Assembly: GCA_024679565.1 (NCBI GenBank)
Contig: JAIBDD010000008.1
Location: 31,307-95,306 of the forward strand
Length of the DNA: 64,000 bases
Source: Bacteroidota bacterium
Lineage (GTDB): Bacteria; Bacteroidota; Bacteroidia; NS11-12g; UBA9320
Direction: 5' to 3'
The notes beneath the pieces are model-generated. The model searched no databases. It had not been told where the DNA came from and saw nothing but the letters and a program-made list of their open reading frames with translations. The first letter of the stretch is position 1. Every line of letters starts with the position of its first letter. Below are positions 1 through 8,266 of this stretch, piece after piece. The position numbers and the translations under genes are program-made.

Positions 1-1893
1 ATCGATTACATACACCGTACGTACCGTATCGGACGTGTAATTGGCAAATGAGATTTGATATGTAATGGATTCGGCATCTGGGTTAATAAATGCGGTATCA
101 GACCAGGTAGTTTCAGGATTAACGAATTTTCGAACATCATCGTCTTCAGGCATTACCCTTTGGGTTAACGAACTGGAATTGTTATCATCATTTTCTTCCG
201 TTTCGTTTTGAACAATGTCGGCCGTGAGTTCAATAAACTCATCTGCATCTTGCTTAACCTTAAACAAGCACTTGATTACCCCTCTTTCACCAGGAGACAA
301 ATCATTAACGTTCCAATATGCTGTGTCGCCTTCCACTTTTTGCGGTGCAGGAGACGCAATCATTTTTTCTAAATCGTCATCAAAGGCAAGTTTTACAATT
401 CCTTCTACAAGCTCATTTGATCCTAAGTTTTCATAGTTGATGTAATACTGTTGCAAATTGGCAGCGATAACTCTTGGTCCTGACGAAGCCGATAGTTTCA
501 CCTTTAAGTCTCTAATATTACTCTGTTGGACCATTGGAAAATCAACGTCGCGCTTAACATCACCAGCTTTCAACTCAACGGTTTGCGTTAGCTTACTGCA
601 TGTGGATGGACCCCAGAATTGTGCTGGGGTTATGGTTATATTGTATTTACCCTCTTCCAGGTAAATTTTATAAATACCGTTGATGTTTGGCCGTATTACA
701 CGATTGCCAGGTTCTATTCGAATAATGTTTTTGTTAAGACGTTCGTCGCGTCCATTAATCATGCAGTTATCGTCCTTATCGTGGTAAACAGTGCCAGACA
801 AAATCGCAAATTTCTTCTCAATGTTTTGCATAGAAAGTCTTGCGACATGATTTAGACTAATACCTCGATAATCGGTGAACTCACCTGAGGCGAAAAGAAC
901 ATTATTATGAAATAGGAGGTCATTAACTGTAGCAAGTTGCCCCACATTTAGCGGTTCCCATTTCCCATTTTCATATTTTACAATGGAATACACCGTTTGG
1001 TCGGTTGAGAATTTAAATATGCCAGAAGCATATAAAACGTCTCCCGCAGAAACGATGTCTGAGACGTAAGTAACCTTATCTAAGCCTTCCATTATTTTTA
1101 CAGCGGTATCACCGTCTACTGCAAAAAAGTACATTGGCGTCTCATTAGAATTTATGGTACCCACAGCTACGATACCTTTGTTGTAGGATACGAGATGATA
1201 GGGGCGGGCATAGTTGTATGTAAAAGGGTTTAGTTCTCCTTTTTCAAAATGTGCTAAGTACTTGGTTCGAGTACCACCAACTTTTGTAAAGGCACCACCA
1301 ATGTAGAAGTGATCTCCGCTGCCTATCGATGACAAAACAGCACCGTTCACACTTTCAAGTTCTTTGATACCTGATTCCACCCACTTTTCACCATTGAAAA
1401 ATCCAAGATTCGCACTGTTTTCTACTTCGGTACTTGAAAATTGACCAGCAACAACCAATAGATTATTGTAGATGTTTAGGTCTATCACTGTCTCAAAGAA
1501 TTTTACTGAATTGGTACTGATGTTTGGTACATTCTTATACGTTCTGTTTGAATATTTAACCAAACTACGTGCATTCGAAATAGTATTAAACCGATTAAAC
1601 TGACCACCGATGTATAGCTCGTCTTTATACCATTTTAAGGTGTTAATTCTTGCGCCTGAGTCACACTTAATGCCAGGTAGGTGTATCCAGATAGTACCAT
1701 TCCAAACAGATATCCCAAACTGAGTTGCACCATCAGTACTCCCCACTTTGTATGCGACAGCCACGGTTTTTTCTAATTCCGTCATAGCAACCGGACTATG
1801 CTTTAGTCCTCCATTTAAGGATTGCCAGACTTGAGCAGAACTCGTAGAACAAATCAAACCAAGGGCGGAACAAAGTATAAGTACGTGTCTCAT
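1..1893 (-). CDS. Large secreted protein with propeller-like repeats and DUF11-like region (3' end off the window)
   Basis: The frame is open from ATG 1893 to the left edge (631 codons, no stop), so the gene is partial at its 3' end. Residues 1-21 are a signal peptide ending SSAQ. Residues about 25-350 contain repeated short motifs such as YIGGQF, VAGQF, YIGGAFTKVGG, YASGIF and ASGEFTD, spaced like the blades of a beta-propeller. Around residues 364-410 is a Cna-B/SdrD-like segment (YHDKDDN...). From about 460 to the cut end the sequence resembles DUF11-type repeats (ITYQISFANYTSDT). Proteins of this layout in Bacteroidota usually end in a T9SS sorting domain, which would lie outside the window. 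The start overlaps the upstream stop by one base (TAATG), so the gene is probably translationally coupled to the barrel regulator before it. The ligand is unknown. Confidence 0.85.
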   Translation of the reverse strand, partial: MRHVLILCSALGLICSTSSAQVWQSLNGGLKHSPVAMTELEKTVAVAYKVGSTDGATQFGISVWNGTIWIHLPGIKCDSGARINTLKWYKDELYIGGQFNRFNTISNARSLVKYSNRTYKNVPNISTNSVKFFETVIDLNIYNNLLVVAGQFSSTEVENSANLGFFNGEKWVESGIKELESVNGAVLSSIGSGDHFYIGGAFTKVGGTRTKYLAHFEKGELNPFTYNYARPYHLVSYNKGIVAVGTINSNETPMYFFAVDGDTAVKIMEGLDKVTYVSDIVSAGDVLYASGIFKFSTDQTVYSIVKYENGKWEPLNVGQLATVNDLLFHNNVLFASGEFTDYRGISLNHVARLSMQNIEKKFAILSGTVYHDKDDNCMINGRDERLNKNIIRIEPGNRVIRPNINGIYKIYLEEGKYNITITPAQFWGPSTCSKLTQTVELKAGDVKRDVDFPMVQQSNIRDLKVKLSASSGPRVIAANLQQYYINYENLGSNELVEGIVKLAFDDDLEKMIASPAPQKVEGDTAYWNVNDLSPGERGVIKCLFKVKQDADEFIELTADIVQNETEENDDNNSSSLTQRVMPEDDDVRKFVNPETTWSDTAFINPDAESITYQISFANYTSDTVRTVYVID

Positions 1894-3281
1894 TATTTTT
1901 TCAGTTTAAATTGAAGGGATAAATCGGTACCAAAACCAGACATTTTTTGCGATATATCGTTGTGTTTCATCATATCCAATGCATCGGCATCGTACCTCAC
2001 GAGTAGTTTTAGTTTTATACGGTCATTAAGGGCATAACCTGATGCAACATAACCTCCGTATGTCAAAGACAGACGGTTAAAGCCCGGCAAACGCTGCACG
2101 GACAGTTGATTCAGGTCTGCATTTAGTATTGTCCCAGTACCACCTATAAGGTACTGAATGTTTGTGTTTAGTCCCACCGTAAAGTCAAACTTTTCTCCGC
2201 TATAAATGGTTTTCCCAATAGATAATGGAACGGTTATGTATCGATATCTCGGACTGGTAACACCGTTTACAAGGGTATCTCTGTAGTTGTATCGCGGGTA
2301 ACTTGTATCACCATTTGCGTCGACTCGAAGCACGGAGTCGTAGATTTCATATTTGAACCTTGGGCTATTCTCTTGACCTTTTTCTTGATATTTTACACCT
2401 GAGGCAATCTGCATCCCTTTGAAGCCAGCGCCAATGTCAAATCCAACATTTGGTCGGAATGAGGCAGATTCGTTACCATTTCGATAATTGGTGTAATTGG
2501 TGATGTTAGAATTTAACTGTTGACTTAACTGACTACCTCCAAACGACAATCCAATGAATGGGTCGATAAATTGAGTCAGCGGGTTAAAGGTGTCAATCAA
2601 AGAGGCCATTGGGTACATATAAAATGGAGGCTTTTGATCTAGTCTTTCTTCAACTGTAAGCAAAGGAGCACCGTATGGGTCAAACCTATTGTACAATGCA
2701 ACATTTGATTTGGGTAATAACGTAAGAAGTTCAAACTGCGGACTTACCACTTTCGTGGACTCCTCAGTTCCTTTAGTACCCGTTTTGCCTTTTTGATCAG
2801 TTCCACTGGTTTTGTTTGCGCCGCTTTTGGATGCAGTTTTTGTTGACTTAACAGTTTCTTTCTTTACCTCACTTGGCTTTTTGCTTTCATTTACCTCGTC
2901 AACCGTATTTGATGTAGAAGACGCGTTGATAGTCTCTTCTATTTCCAATATGTTATCCGGTGTCTCAACTTTACGGGTGTCTGCCGTTTTGCTATCTTCT
3001 ATTCGCGGTGCTATTTTTTCTTTTTTCTTCGTTTCAATGTCAACTTGATTTTGAACCTCAGTTTGATTGGCCAAAGAAGTAGAATTCATATTATAATACA
3101 GAAGCCCGCTAGCGGAAAGCAACAAAATGCCAATACCAAACCACAACCAAACGAAACGTTTTTTCTTTTCAGGGTGCAATTCACCTGCTAACTTGGCCCA
3201 TTCAGAACCATCTAAAGGCAATTGCGATCCCTGCAAATTGTCTTTAAACAAATCATCGATATGTTTCTTTTTGTTAGCCAA
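1893..3281 (-). CDS. Probable dual-membrane-spanning anti-sigma factor (inner-membrane helix plus outer-membrane barrel)
   Basis: 462 aa. Residues 1-42 are charged and should be cytoplasmic. Residues 43-63 form one transmembrane helix. Residues 65-185 are a low-complexity Lys/Glu/Thr/Ser-rich stretch, long enough to cross the periplasm. Residues about 240-462 have alternating polar/aromatic strands with Gly/Asn-rich turns, as in porin-like outer-membrane barrels. There is no cleavable signal peptide. The ATG lies inside the 3' end of the ECF sigma gene (8 bp overlap), the usual position of a cognate anti-sigma factor. The layout matches the Dma (dual membrane-spanning anti-sigma) proteins described in Bacteroides. 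The sigma-binding role is inferred from position and architecture, because no classical ZAS or FecR domain is recognisable. The alternative is an outer-membrane protein with an unusual N-terminal anchor. Confidence 0.75.
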   Translation of the reverse strand: MANKKKHIDDLFKDNLQGSQLPLDGSEWAKLAGELHPEKKKRFVWLWFGIGILLLSASGLLYYNMNSTSLANQTEVQNQVDIETKKKEKIAPRIEDSKTADTRKVETPDNILEIEETINASSTSNTVDEVNESKKPSEVKKETVKSTKTASKSGANKTSGTDQKGKTGTKGTEESTKVVSPQFELLTLLPKSNVALYNRFDPYGAPLLTVEERLDQKPPFYMYPMASLIDTFNPLTQFIDPFIGLSFGGSQLSQQLNSNITNYTNYRNGNESASFRPNVGFDIGAGFKGMQIASGVKYQEKGQENSPRFKYEIYDSVLRVDANGDTSYPRYNYRDTLVNGVTSPRYRYITVPLSIGKTIYSGEKFDFTVGLNTNIQYLIGGTGTILNADLNQLSVQRLPGFNRLSLTYGGYVASGYALNDRIKLKLLVRYDADALDMMKHNDISQKMSGFGTDLSLQFKLKK

Positions 3282-3849
3282 TGTTTAGTTGTTCTTTAAC
3301 CAGTTTCTTAAGCATCTTACGCGCTCGTGCCAATTGTGACTTAGAGGTGCCTGTGCTTATATTCAATTCTTTTGCTATATCATTATGCGAATATCCTTCA
3401 ATCGCATATAAATTAAACACCATTCTATACCCATCAGGTAGCTGAGCGATAATTTTATACAAATCGCTCAGCTTGACTTCGTCTTCGTCTTCCAAAGTAA
3501 GTATATAGCTAGTATCATCATTTCCGTATTCGTGCACCTTTTCAGCTTCTTCGAAGTGCAAGTATTTTGTGCTCTTTTTAAAATGGTCAATGGCTGTATT
3601 AATCATTAACCTCGTCATCCAAGTTTCAAGCGTACTCGTGCCTTTAAAGTTTTCAATTCTTTTGAAAACCTTTATAAAGCCTTCATGGAGCGCATCTTTA
3701 GCGTCTTCCATATTTGAGCAATATCTGGCACATACCCCTAACATTTTGGGCGCATAATTTTCAAACAATATCTTTTGGGCACGTGAATCATTGTCAATAC
3801 AGGCAGATATAATATCCTGTTCGGTTGCCAAGTTTCTTTCTTTACCCAT
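3274..3849 (-). CDS. ECF (extracytoplasmic function) RNA polymerase sigma factor
   Basis: 191 aa, a normal length for a group IV sigma-70 factor. Region 2 spans about residues 25-95 and includes the core-binding and -10 recognition segment (DAKDALHEGFIKVFKRIENF, then LETWMTRLMINTAIDHFK). Region 4 spans about 130-185 with a helix-turn-helix around YSHNDIAKELNISTGTSKSQL. It should direct RNA polymerase to a small regulon and be held at the membrane until a signal arrives. It is the first gene of a three-gene minus-strand operon, and the next gene starts before this one stops. Two short inverted repeats lie directly upstream (3863-3898). The regulon cannot be read from this window. Confidence 0.95.
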   Translation of the reverse strand: MGKERNLATEQDIISACIDNDSRAQKILFENYAPKMLGVCARYCSNMEDAKDALHEGFIKVFKRIENFKGTSTLETWMTRLMINTAIDHFKKSTKYLHFEEAEKVHEYGNDDTSYILTLEDEDEVKLSDLYKIIAQLPDGYRMVFNLYAIEGYSHNDIAKELNISTGTSKSQLARARKMLKKLVKEQLNIG

Positions 3850-3862
3850 TAGTCTCCAGAAT

Positions 3863-3898
3863 CAACCAAAGGTTGCATCATCAAACATAAAAGTTTGA
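3863..3898 (-). promoter_or_regulatory. Two adjacent inverted repeats upstream of the ECF sigma gene
   Basis: A perfect CAACC-AAA-GGTTG palindrome occupies 3863-3875 and a perfect TCAAAC-ATAAAA-GTTTGA palindrome occupies 3881-3898. Both lie within 50 bp upstream of the sigma factor ATG. They could be operator sites or small RNA hairpins in the leader. No clear -7 element was seen beside them, so function is inferred from position only. Confidence 0.3.
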
Positions 3899-3987
3899 AA
3901 AATTCTTTTTAGACTATAGAATAGATTGTTATTCAAGTTGTTACGATGCCTGACCTGAAAGGAATACAGTAAGTTTTGATAGATTTA

Positions 3988-4221
3988 TTACAAATCCCAA
4001 ACCGACCTACGCGATTTTCCCATCTGATTTCTTATTTCCAACCAAAAAGCAACAAATAAGTAGATTAATATCGGTGATCCGAATGTGATGAAAGAGAGGT
4101 AAATAAAGTACAAGCGAATACGGGAATCTTTAAGACCTAATTTTTCGCCTATGTAAGCACATACGCCAAAGAAGCGTTGCTCAATGATAAACTTCCAAGT
4201 ATTTAAAAATTTCTGTTTCAT
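3988..4221 (-). CDS. PspC domain membrane protein
   Basis: 77 aa. Residues about 17-65 match the PspC family: the FFGVCAYIGEKLGL motif, then the RIRLYFIYLSFITFGSP stretch and a C-terminal hydrophobic helix (about 45-65). In proteobacteria PspC senses inner-membrane stress together with PspB. In Bacteroidota such very short PspC proteins are common and their partner is not established. It lies downstream of pyrF on the same strand with a 186-bp gap, so it probably has its own promoter. The protein ends in a basic cytoplasmic tail (GKSRRSVWDL). Confidence 0.85.
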   Translation of the reverse strand: MKQKFLNTWKFIIEQRFFGVCAYIGEKLGLKDSRIRLYFIYLSFITFGSPILIYLFVAFWLEIRNQMGKSRRSVWDL

Positions 4222-4407
4222 TCAAACTTGTTTCAATATGGCATTTCCTAGTTGTTAGGGCAAACAAGGCTTAAAAGTACAAAACTTATTATGGAAGCGC
4301 AATACCCCTCAGATTGTTGTGTGTTGCAAATACTGCAGTCTCACGAATTACAATGGTATAACTTCTTCGTGCAAATGCCCTGGCTTACGTATGGGTATTC
4401 GAGACTT

Positions 4408-5208
4408 TTAGTCGAGGAATGCCGCCATTTGTCTTTGAAGTGACTGAGATTCTACACCGGCAGCTGTTGCAAAATCTTCCCCTTTCGATTTATATATAAT
4501 TCCTCTTGACGAGTTTACCAAAAGGCCGCAATTCGCATTAATTCCAAACGCAGAAACATCGTCTAAACTACCGCCTTGACTGCCTACTCCTGGCACCAAC
4601 AGAAAATGATCTGGAACAATGGCTCTAATTTCTTTAAGTTTTTCGGCTTGTGTAGCACCTACAACAAACATCATATTTTCAGGGTTACCCCACGATGCTA
4701 CGTTTTCGATGACACGTTCATACAGTTTTTGCTCACCAACCGGTAAGTGCTGAAAATCTTGACTACCGCTATTTGACGTAAGGCCTAATACAATAACTAC
4801 TTTACCATAGCTCAAGAATGGTTCTACAGAGTCTTTGCCCATATAGGGGCTTACGGTAATGCTGTCAAAATCCATGTTTTTCAAAAACGCTTTGGCATAC
4901 ATTTTACCCGTGTTTCCAATATCACCTCTCTTGGCATCGGCAATGGTAAAACAGTTTGTAGGAATACATTTTAGTGTTTCCTCCATAATGGTCCACCCTT
5001 CTGCTCCGTACTGTTCGTAAAACGCCGTATTAATTTTGTACGCTACAGCATATTGATTTGTGGCCTCTATTATGGCCTTGTTGAACGTCAGGATAGATTC
5101 AGTCGTTTTCGGAAGGTGGTCTGGTAGCTTCTCAACATCGGTGTCAAGACCAACACATAGGTAACTTTTTTTGGTCTTAATTTCTTGTATTAATTCGGAA
5201 ACTGTCAA
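4408..5208 (-). CDS. pyrF: Orotidine-5'-phosphate decarboxylase
   Basis: 266 aa. It converts orotidine monophosphate to UMP, the last step of pyrimidine synthesis. The catalytic D-x-K-x-x-D motif is present as DAKRGD (Asp91, Lys93, Asp96), and the N-terminal substrate motif is VGLDTD. Length and motif spacing fit the longer type 2 OMP decarboxylases of Bacteroidota. The start is TTG at 5208; no in-frame ATG lies close upstream, and this start gives the usual N-terminus (TVSELIQEI...). A second pyrimidine gene, pyrC, lies 51 kb away, so the pathway is not clustered. It is separated by 47 bp from the methyltransferase gene upstream on the same strand. Confidence 0.95.
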   Translation of the reverse strand: MTVSELIQEIKTKKSYLCVGLDTDVEKLPDHLPKTTESILTFNKAIIEATNQYAVAYKINTAFYEQYGAEGWTIMEETLKCIPTNCFTIADAKRGDIGNTGKMYAKAFLKNMDFDSITVSPYMGKDSVEPFLSYGKVVIVLGLTSNSGSQDFQHLPVGEQKLYERVIENVASWGNPENMMFVVGATQAEKLKEIRAIVPDHFLLVPGVGSQGGSLDDVSAFGINANCGLLVNSSRGIIYKSKGEDFATAAGVESQSLQRQMAAFLD

Positions 5209-5255
5209 TGAAATAATTTTTGGCGAAGATAGGGTTTGAATTTTTCACAAGGGTC

Positions 5256-5963
5256 TTACAATCCCAACAAAAACACAGCTGGTCTTTTGTGAAGCGCATC
5301 TTGTTTGCTACTCCACTCGTTTAAGGGCATAGTATTGATTTGTTCCGATTCCAATGTCAAATCAACAGCAACACAAAGTTTCGTTTCGCTCGGAAAGCTT
5401 TGCTTTAGTTCAGCTATAAAAGAGGCGTTGCGGTAAGGCGTTTCAATAAAGATCTGCGTTTCGTTTCTAGATAGGTCCGACAGCGCTTGTTTTAGTTTTT
5501 TCTTTTTTAACTGGTCGTCGTGTGGCAAGTATCCATGAAAACAAAATGATTGACCATTAAAACCCGACGCCATTAACGCCATCATGATAGACGAGAAACC
5601 AACAAGGGGCACCACTTCTATGTATTTTTTATGTGCAATGCGAACCAGTTGATGTCCAGGATCAGCAACACAAGGAAGTCCTGCATCAGAAATAAGGCCA
5701 ATATCTTTACCCTTATCACATGCTTTTAAGTATGATGGGAAATCTTGAGGATCGGCGTGCTTATCCATAAAATGAAAAATAAAATCATTTTGATGGATCG
5801 GGGACTCTATGGCTTTAAGAAACGCACGTGCAGGTTTCTCATTCTCAACAATAAACTCGTCGAGGCCATGGATAATGTCCAGATTATATGGAGGCAAAAA
5901 GTCTTTGTTACCTTCTCCTAAAAAGTTAGGTATGAGATATAACTTGCCTTTTACATTTTGCAT
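5256..5963 (-). CDS. RsmI-like SAM-dependent methyltransferase
   Basis: 235 aa of the tetrapyrrole methylase fold. The family glycine-rich motif is seen at residues 92-103 (SDAGLPCVADPG), which matches RsmI, the enzyme that 2'-O-methylates C1402 of 16S rRNA. The protein is about 40-50 residues shorter than E. coli RsmI and its N-terminus diverges (YLIPNFLGEGNK). Bacteroidota often have both a full RsmI and a shorter paralogue of this type, so the exact substrate is uncertain. The start codon is separated by one base from the stop of the upstream protease gene, so the two are probably co-transcribed. Confidence 0.85.
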   Translation of the reverse strand: MQNVKGKLYLIPNFLGEGNKDFLPPYNLDIIHGLDEFIVENEKPARAFLKAIESPIHQNDFIFHFMDKHADPQDFPSYLKACDKGKDIGLISDAGLPCVADPGHQLVRIAHKKYIEVVPLVGFSSIMMALMASGFNGQSFCFHGYLPHDDQLKKKKLKQALSDLSRNETQIFIETPYRNASFIAELKQSFPSETKLCVAVDLTLESEQINTMPLNEWSSKQDALHKRPAVFLLGL

Positions 5964-5964
5964 C

Positions 5965-8052
5965 TTACAACAGGTCTTCTGCTATTTGAATCGTTTCATA
6001 CAAATAGATATCCTTCTTTAAAGCTTTGTGCCAAACTTTAGCTCTTACTGCTTTGGTGCTATCGGCTTTATACACTTCTTCATCCGACTTCAAAGAGGTA
6101 ATAAGCATATCGTCATAAGGCTTAAATAGGGTGCTATAATTATCTGAGATTTTCTTCTGAGACACAACTTGATTTTGATACGTTTCTAAATTTAACGTAA
6201 AAATGTGTTTGTCTCGTTGCGCCTTCCAACGCATAGCATTTCGATCAACTTCATTGAAAAGCGTGTTACTGTCTATGCGCTTTTGACTGGCTTTAATGAC
6301 GCGTTTGAAACCAGATTTTGTCGCATTATCAATAGCATAACTGGTAGTTTCTATTTTGTCCCACTCAAGGCTATTGTCCTGTTCTTTTTCACCTGTGGGA
6401 ATATACGTGTAGTTGTCTGGCCAAATAATATCGGGAGTAACACCCTTCAACTGTGTGGTACTGCCATCAATTCGGTAAAACTTTTGTGTTGTAATTTTTA
6501 ATGCACCCAAGTCTGGATACCCAGTTCCTCTTAAGGTTCTATTCAAGTCAAAAAATTGTTGAACACTCCCTTTTCCATGTGTCGTATGAGAACCAACAAT
6601 GATTCCTCGACCATAATCTTGTATAGCCGCAGCTAAAATTTCGCTGGCAGAAGCACTAAATTCATTAACCATAATTACAACGGGCTTGTCCCATAGCTTA
6701 CCACCGTTGGGGTCTTCCAATATTCTTGCCGGATAGTTTCGGGCCTTAACTTGTACTACGGGTCCTTTGTCGATAAAGAATCCAGCAATATCAACCACGT
6801 CTTGTAATGACCCTCCACCGTTATTTCTTAAATCAAATATTAAGGATTTGGCTCCTCCTTTTTGAAGTTTCTTTAACTCTTTTTTTACGTCCTTAGAACA
6901 ACTACGGCCACCCTCTTTATTGAAATCAGCATAAAAGCTTGGAAGGTATAGGTAGCCAACCTTTTCATTCGATTCATCTTTAAGAATGACTGATTTGGCA
7001 TACGTTTCTTCCAACTGAACGATATCACGAATGATTGGAATTATCTTAATTGTTCCATCTGGTTTTTGAACCGTCAAGCGCACCTCTGTGCCTTTGTCTC
7101 CTCGTATAAGTTTAACGGCATCATCAATTCTAGCGTTAACAATATCAACCGCTTCGCCATCGCCCTGGGCCACTTTAATAATTAAATCGTTTGCTTTCAA
7201 TTCGCCTTGAAGCGCTGATGGTGAGCCAGGTACAATCGATGTTACGCGTATGTATCCGTCTTTTTCCTGGAGTTGAGCTCCAATGCCTTGAAGTTGTCCG
7301 CTCATGCGGATATCAAAGTTCTCTTTGTCGGCAGGTGGGAAATACGTTGTATGGGGGTCATACAAGGTGGTGATCGCATTTACATATGTGGAAAGACGCT
7401 CTCGGCGCTCGAGTTTTTTTAAACGTTCAAACCAATCGTTATGATTTTTTAAAACGGCTTTACGCGTCTCAACTTCAATTTCTGAAAGCGTTTTGATTTC
7501 GTCGGTATTGGTGGAGTCACTTTGTTTTTTATTTTCAACGTCTAAAGCTGTCGCTACACGGGTCATAACATTATATTTCAAATACTTTCTCCATCGTTCT
7601 TTCATTGCTGATTCGTTCTGAGCATAAGGAAGGTCTTCTCCAAAATCAACACTATCATTTTTTGTGAAATCGAATGGTTCAGCCAAGATCTCTCTATAAT
7701 AGGTCTGACACTCTTTAATACGTCGATCTATTAAGTTAAGCGTGTTGTCAAAAAACACGTATGTACCTGCCAAGGTTTGATCATCGATTTTTTGCCGATT
7801 GACTTCTAGTTGTTCCACATCTGATGCTAACAAAAAGCGCTTATTACCGTCAATATATTTAAGGTAGTTGTCGAATGCCTTCTCACTCAACTCATCGTTC
7901 ATTTCTAACGGAGAGAAGTGCATGTAGTCTAAGTTTTCTTTTATCACTTTTAAGAGAACTTCTTCACCTGTATCATTTTGTTTCAAAATGAATCCCCAAC
8001 TTATAAGGACGATTGGTACAGCCACCATGCTGATTTTAAAAAACTTTCTCAT
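5965..8052 (-). CDS. prc: Carboxy-terminal processing protease (S41, Prc/Tsp type)
   Basis: 695 aa. A hydrophobic N-terminal anchor or signal covers residues about 7-24. A Tsp-type N-terminal helical region follows, then a PDZ domain about 235-330 (GIGAQLQEKDGYIRV), then the S41 serine-protease domain. The catalytic dyad can be placed at Ser468 (in SASASE) and Lys494 (in GKGSVQ). The C-terminal 150 residues are the charged extension typical of Prc. It acts in the periplasm, cutting proteins from their C-termini. Length is close to that of E. coli Prc. It is the first gene of a unit with the RsmI-like methyltransferase and is divergent from the M13 peptidase across a 214-bp gap. Confidence 0.95.
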   Translation of the reverse strand: MRKFFKISMVAVPIVLISWGFILKQNDTGEEVLLKVIKENLDYMHFSPLEMNDELSEKAFDNYLKYIDGNKRFLLASDVEQLEVNRQKIDDQTLAGTYVFFDNTLNLIDRRIKECQTYYREILAEPFDFTKNDSVDFGEDLPYAQNESAMKERWRKYLKYNVMTRVATALDVENKKQSDSTNTDEIKTLSEIEVETRKAVLKNHNDWFERLKKLERRERLSTYVNAITTLYDPHTTYFPPADKENFDIRMSGQLQGIGAQLQEKDGYIRVTSIVPGSPSALQGELKANDLIIKVAQGDGEAVDIVNARIDDAVKLIRGDKGTEVRLTVQKPDGTIKIIPIIRDIVQLEETYAKSVILKDESNEKVGYLYLPSFYADFNKEGGRSCSKDVKKELKKLQKGGAKSLIFDLRNNGGGSLQDVVDIAGFFIDKGPVVQVKARNYPARILEDPNGGKLWDKPVVIMVNEFSASASEILAAAIQDYGRGIIVGSHTTHGKGSVQQFFDLNRTLRGTGYPDLGALKITTQKFYRIDGSTTQLKGVTPDIIWPDNYTYIPTGEKEQDNSLEWDKIETTSYAIDNATKSGFKRVIKASQKRIDSNTLFNEVDRNAMRWKAQRDKHIFTLNLETYQNQVVSQKKISDNYSTLFKPYDDMLITSLKSDEEVYKADSTKAVRAKVWHKALKKDIYLYETIQIAEDLL

Positions 8053-8266
8053 ACGTATACTATTTCTGAATTTGGCTTACACCACAAAACAAGCAATTAT
8101 TGTGCGAATCTACAGCCATGTTTATTCCTTATCTAGGATATTAACGAAAGGTAAATGTAAACCATGCCAAAAAACGTGTTTTTTCGATGTTTCAGAACAT
8201 TTGACCGATAAAATCTATACGCTTTTTGAAAAGTAGTTTATTTGCAATGCATTTGATACAATAAAA

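Noticed and set aside
2812..3048. 78-aa plus-strand ORF inside the regulator gene
   Set aside because: It is the antisense of the Lys/Glu/Ser-rich linker, which gives low-complexity Phe/Ser sequence; a shadow.
6205..6501. 98-aa plus-strand ORF inside the Prc protease gene
   Set aside because: It is opposite a well-supported coding region, with no family motif and no promoter.
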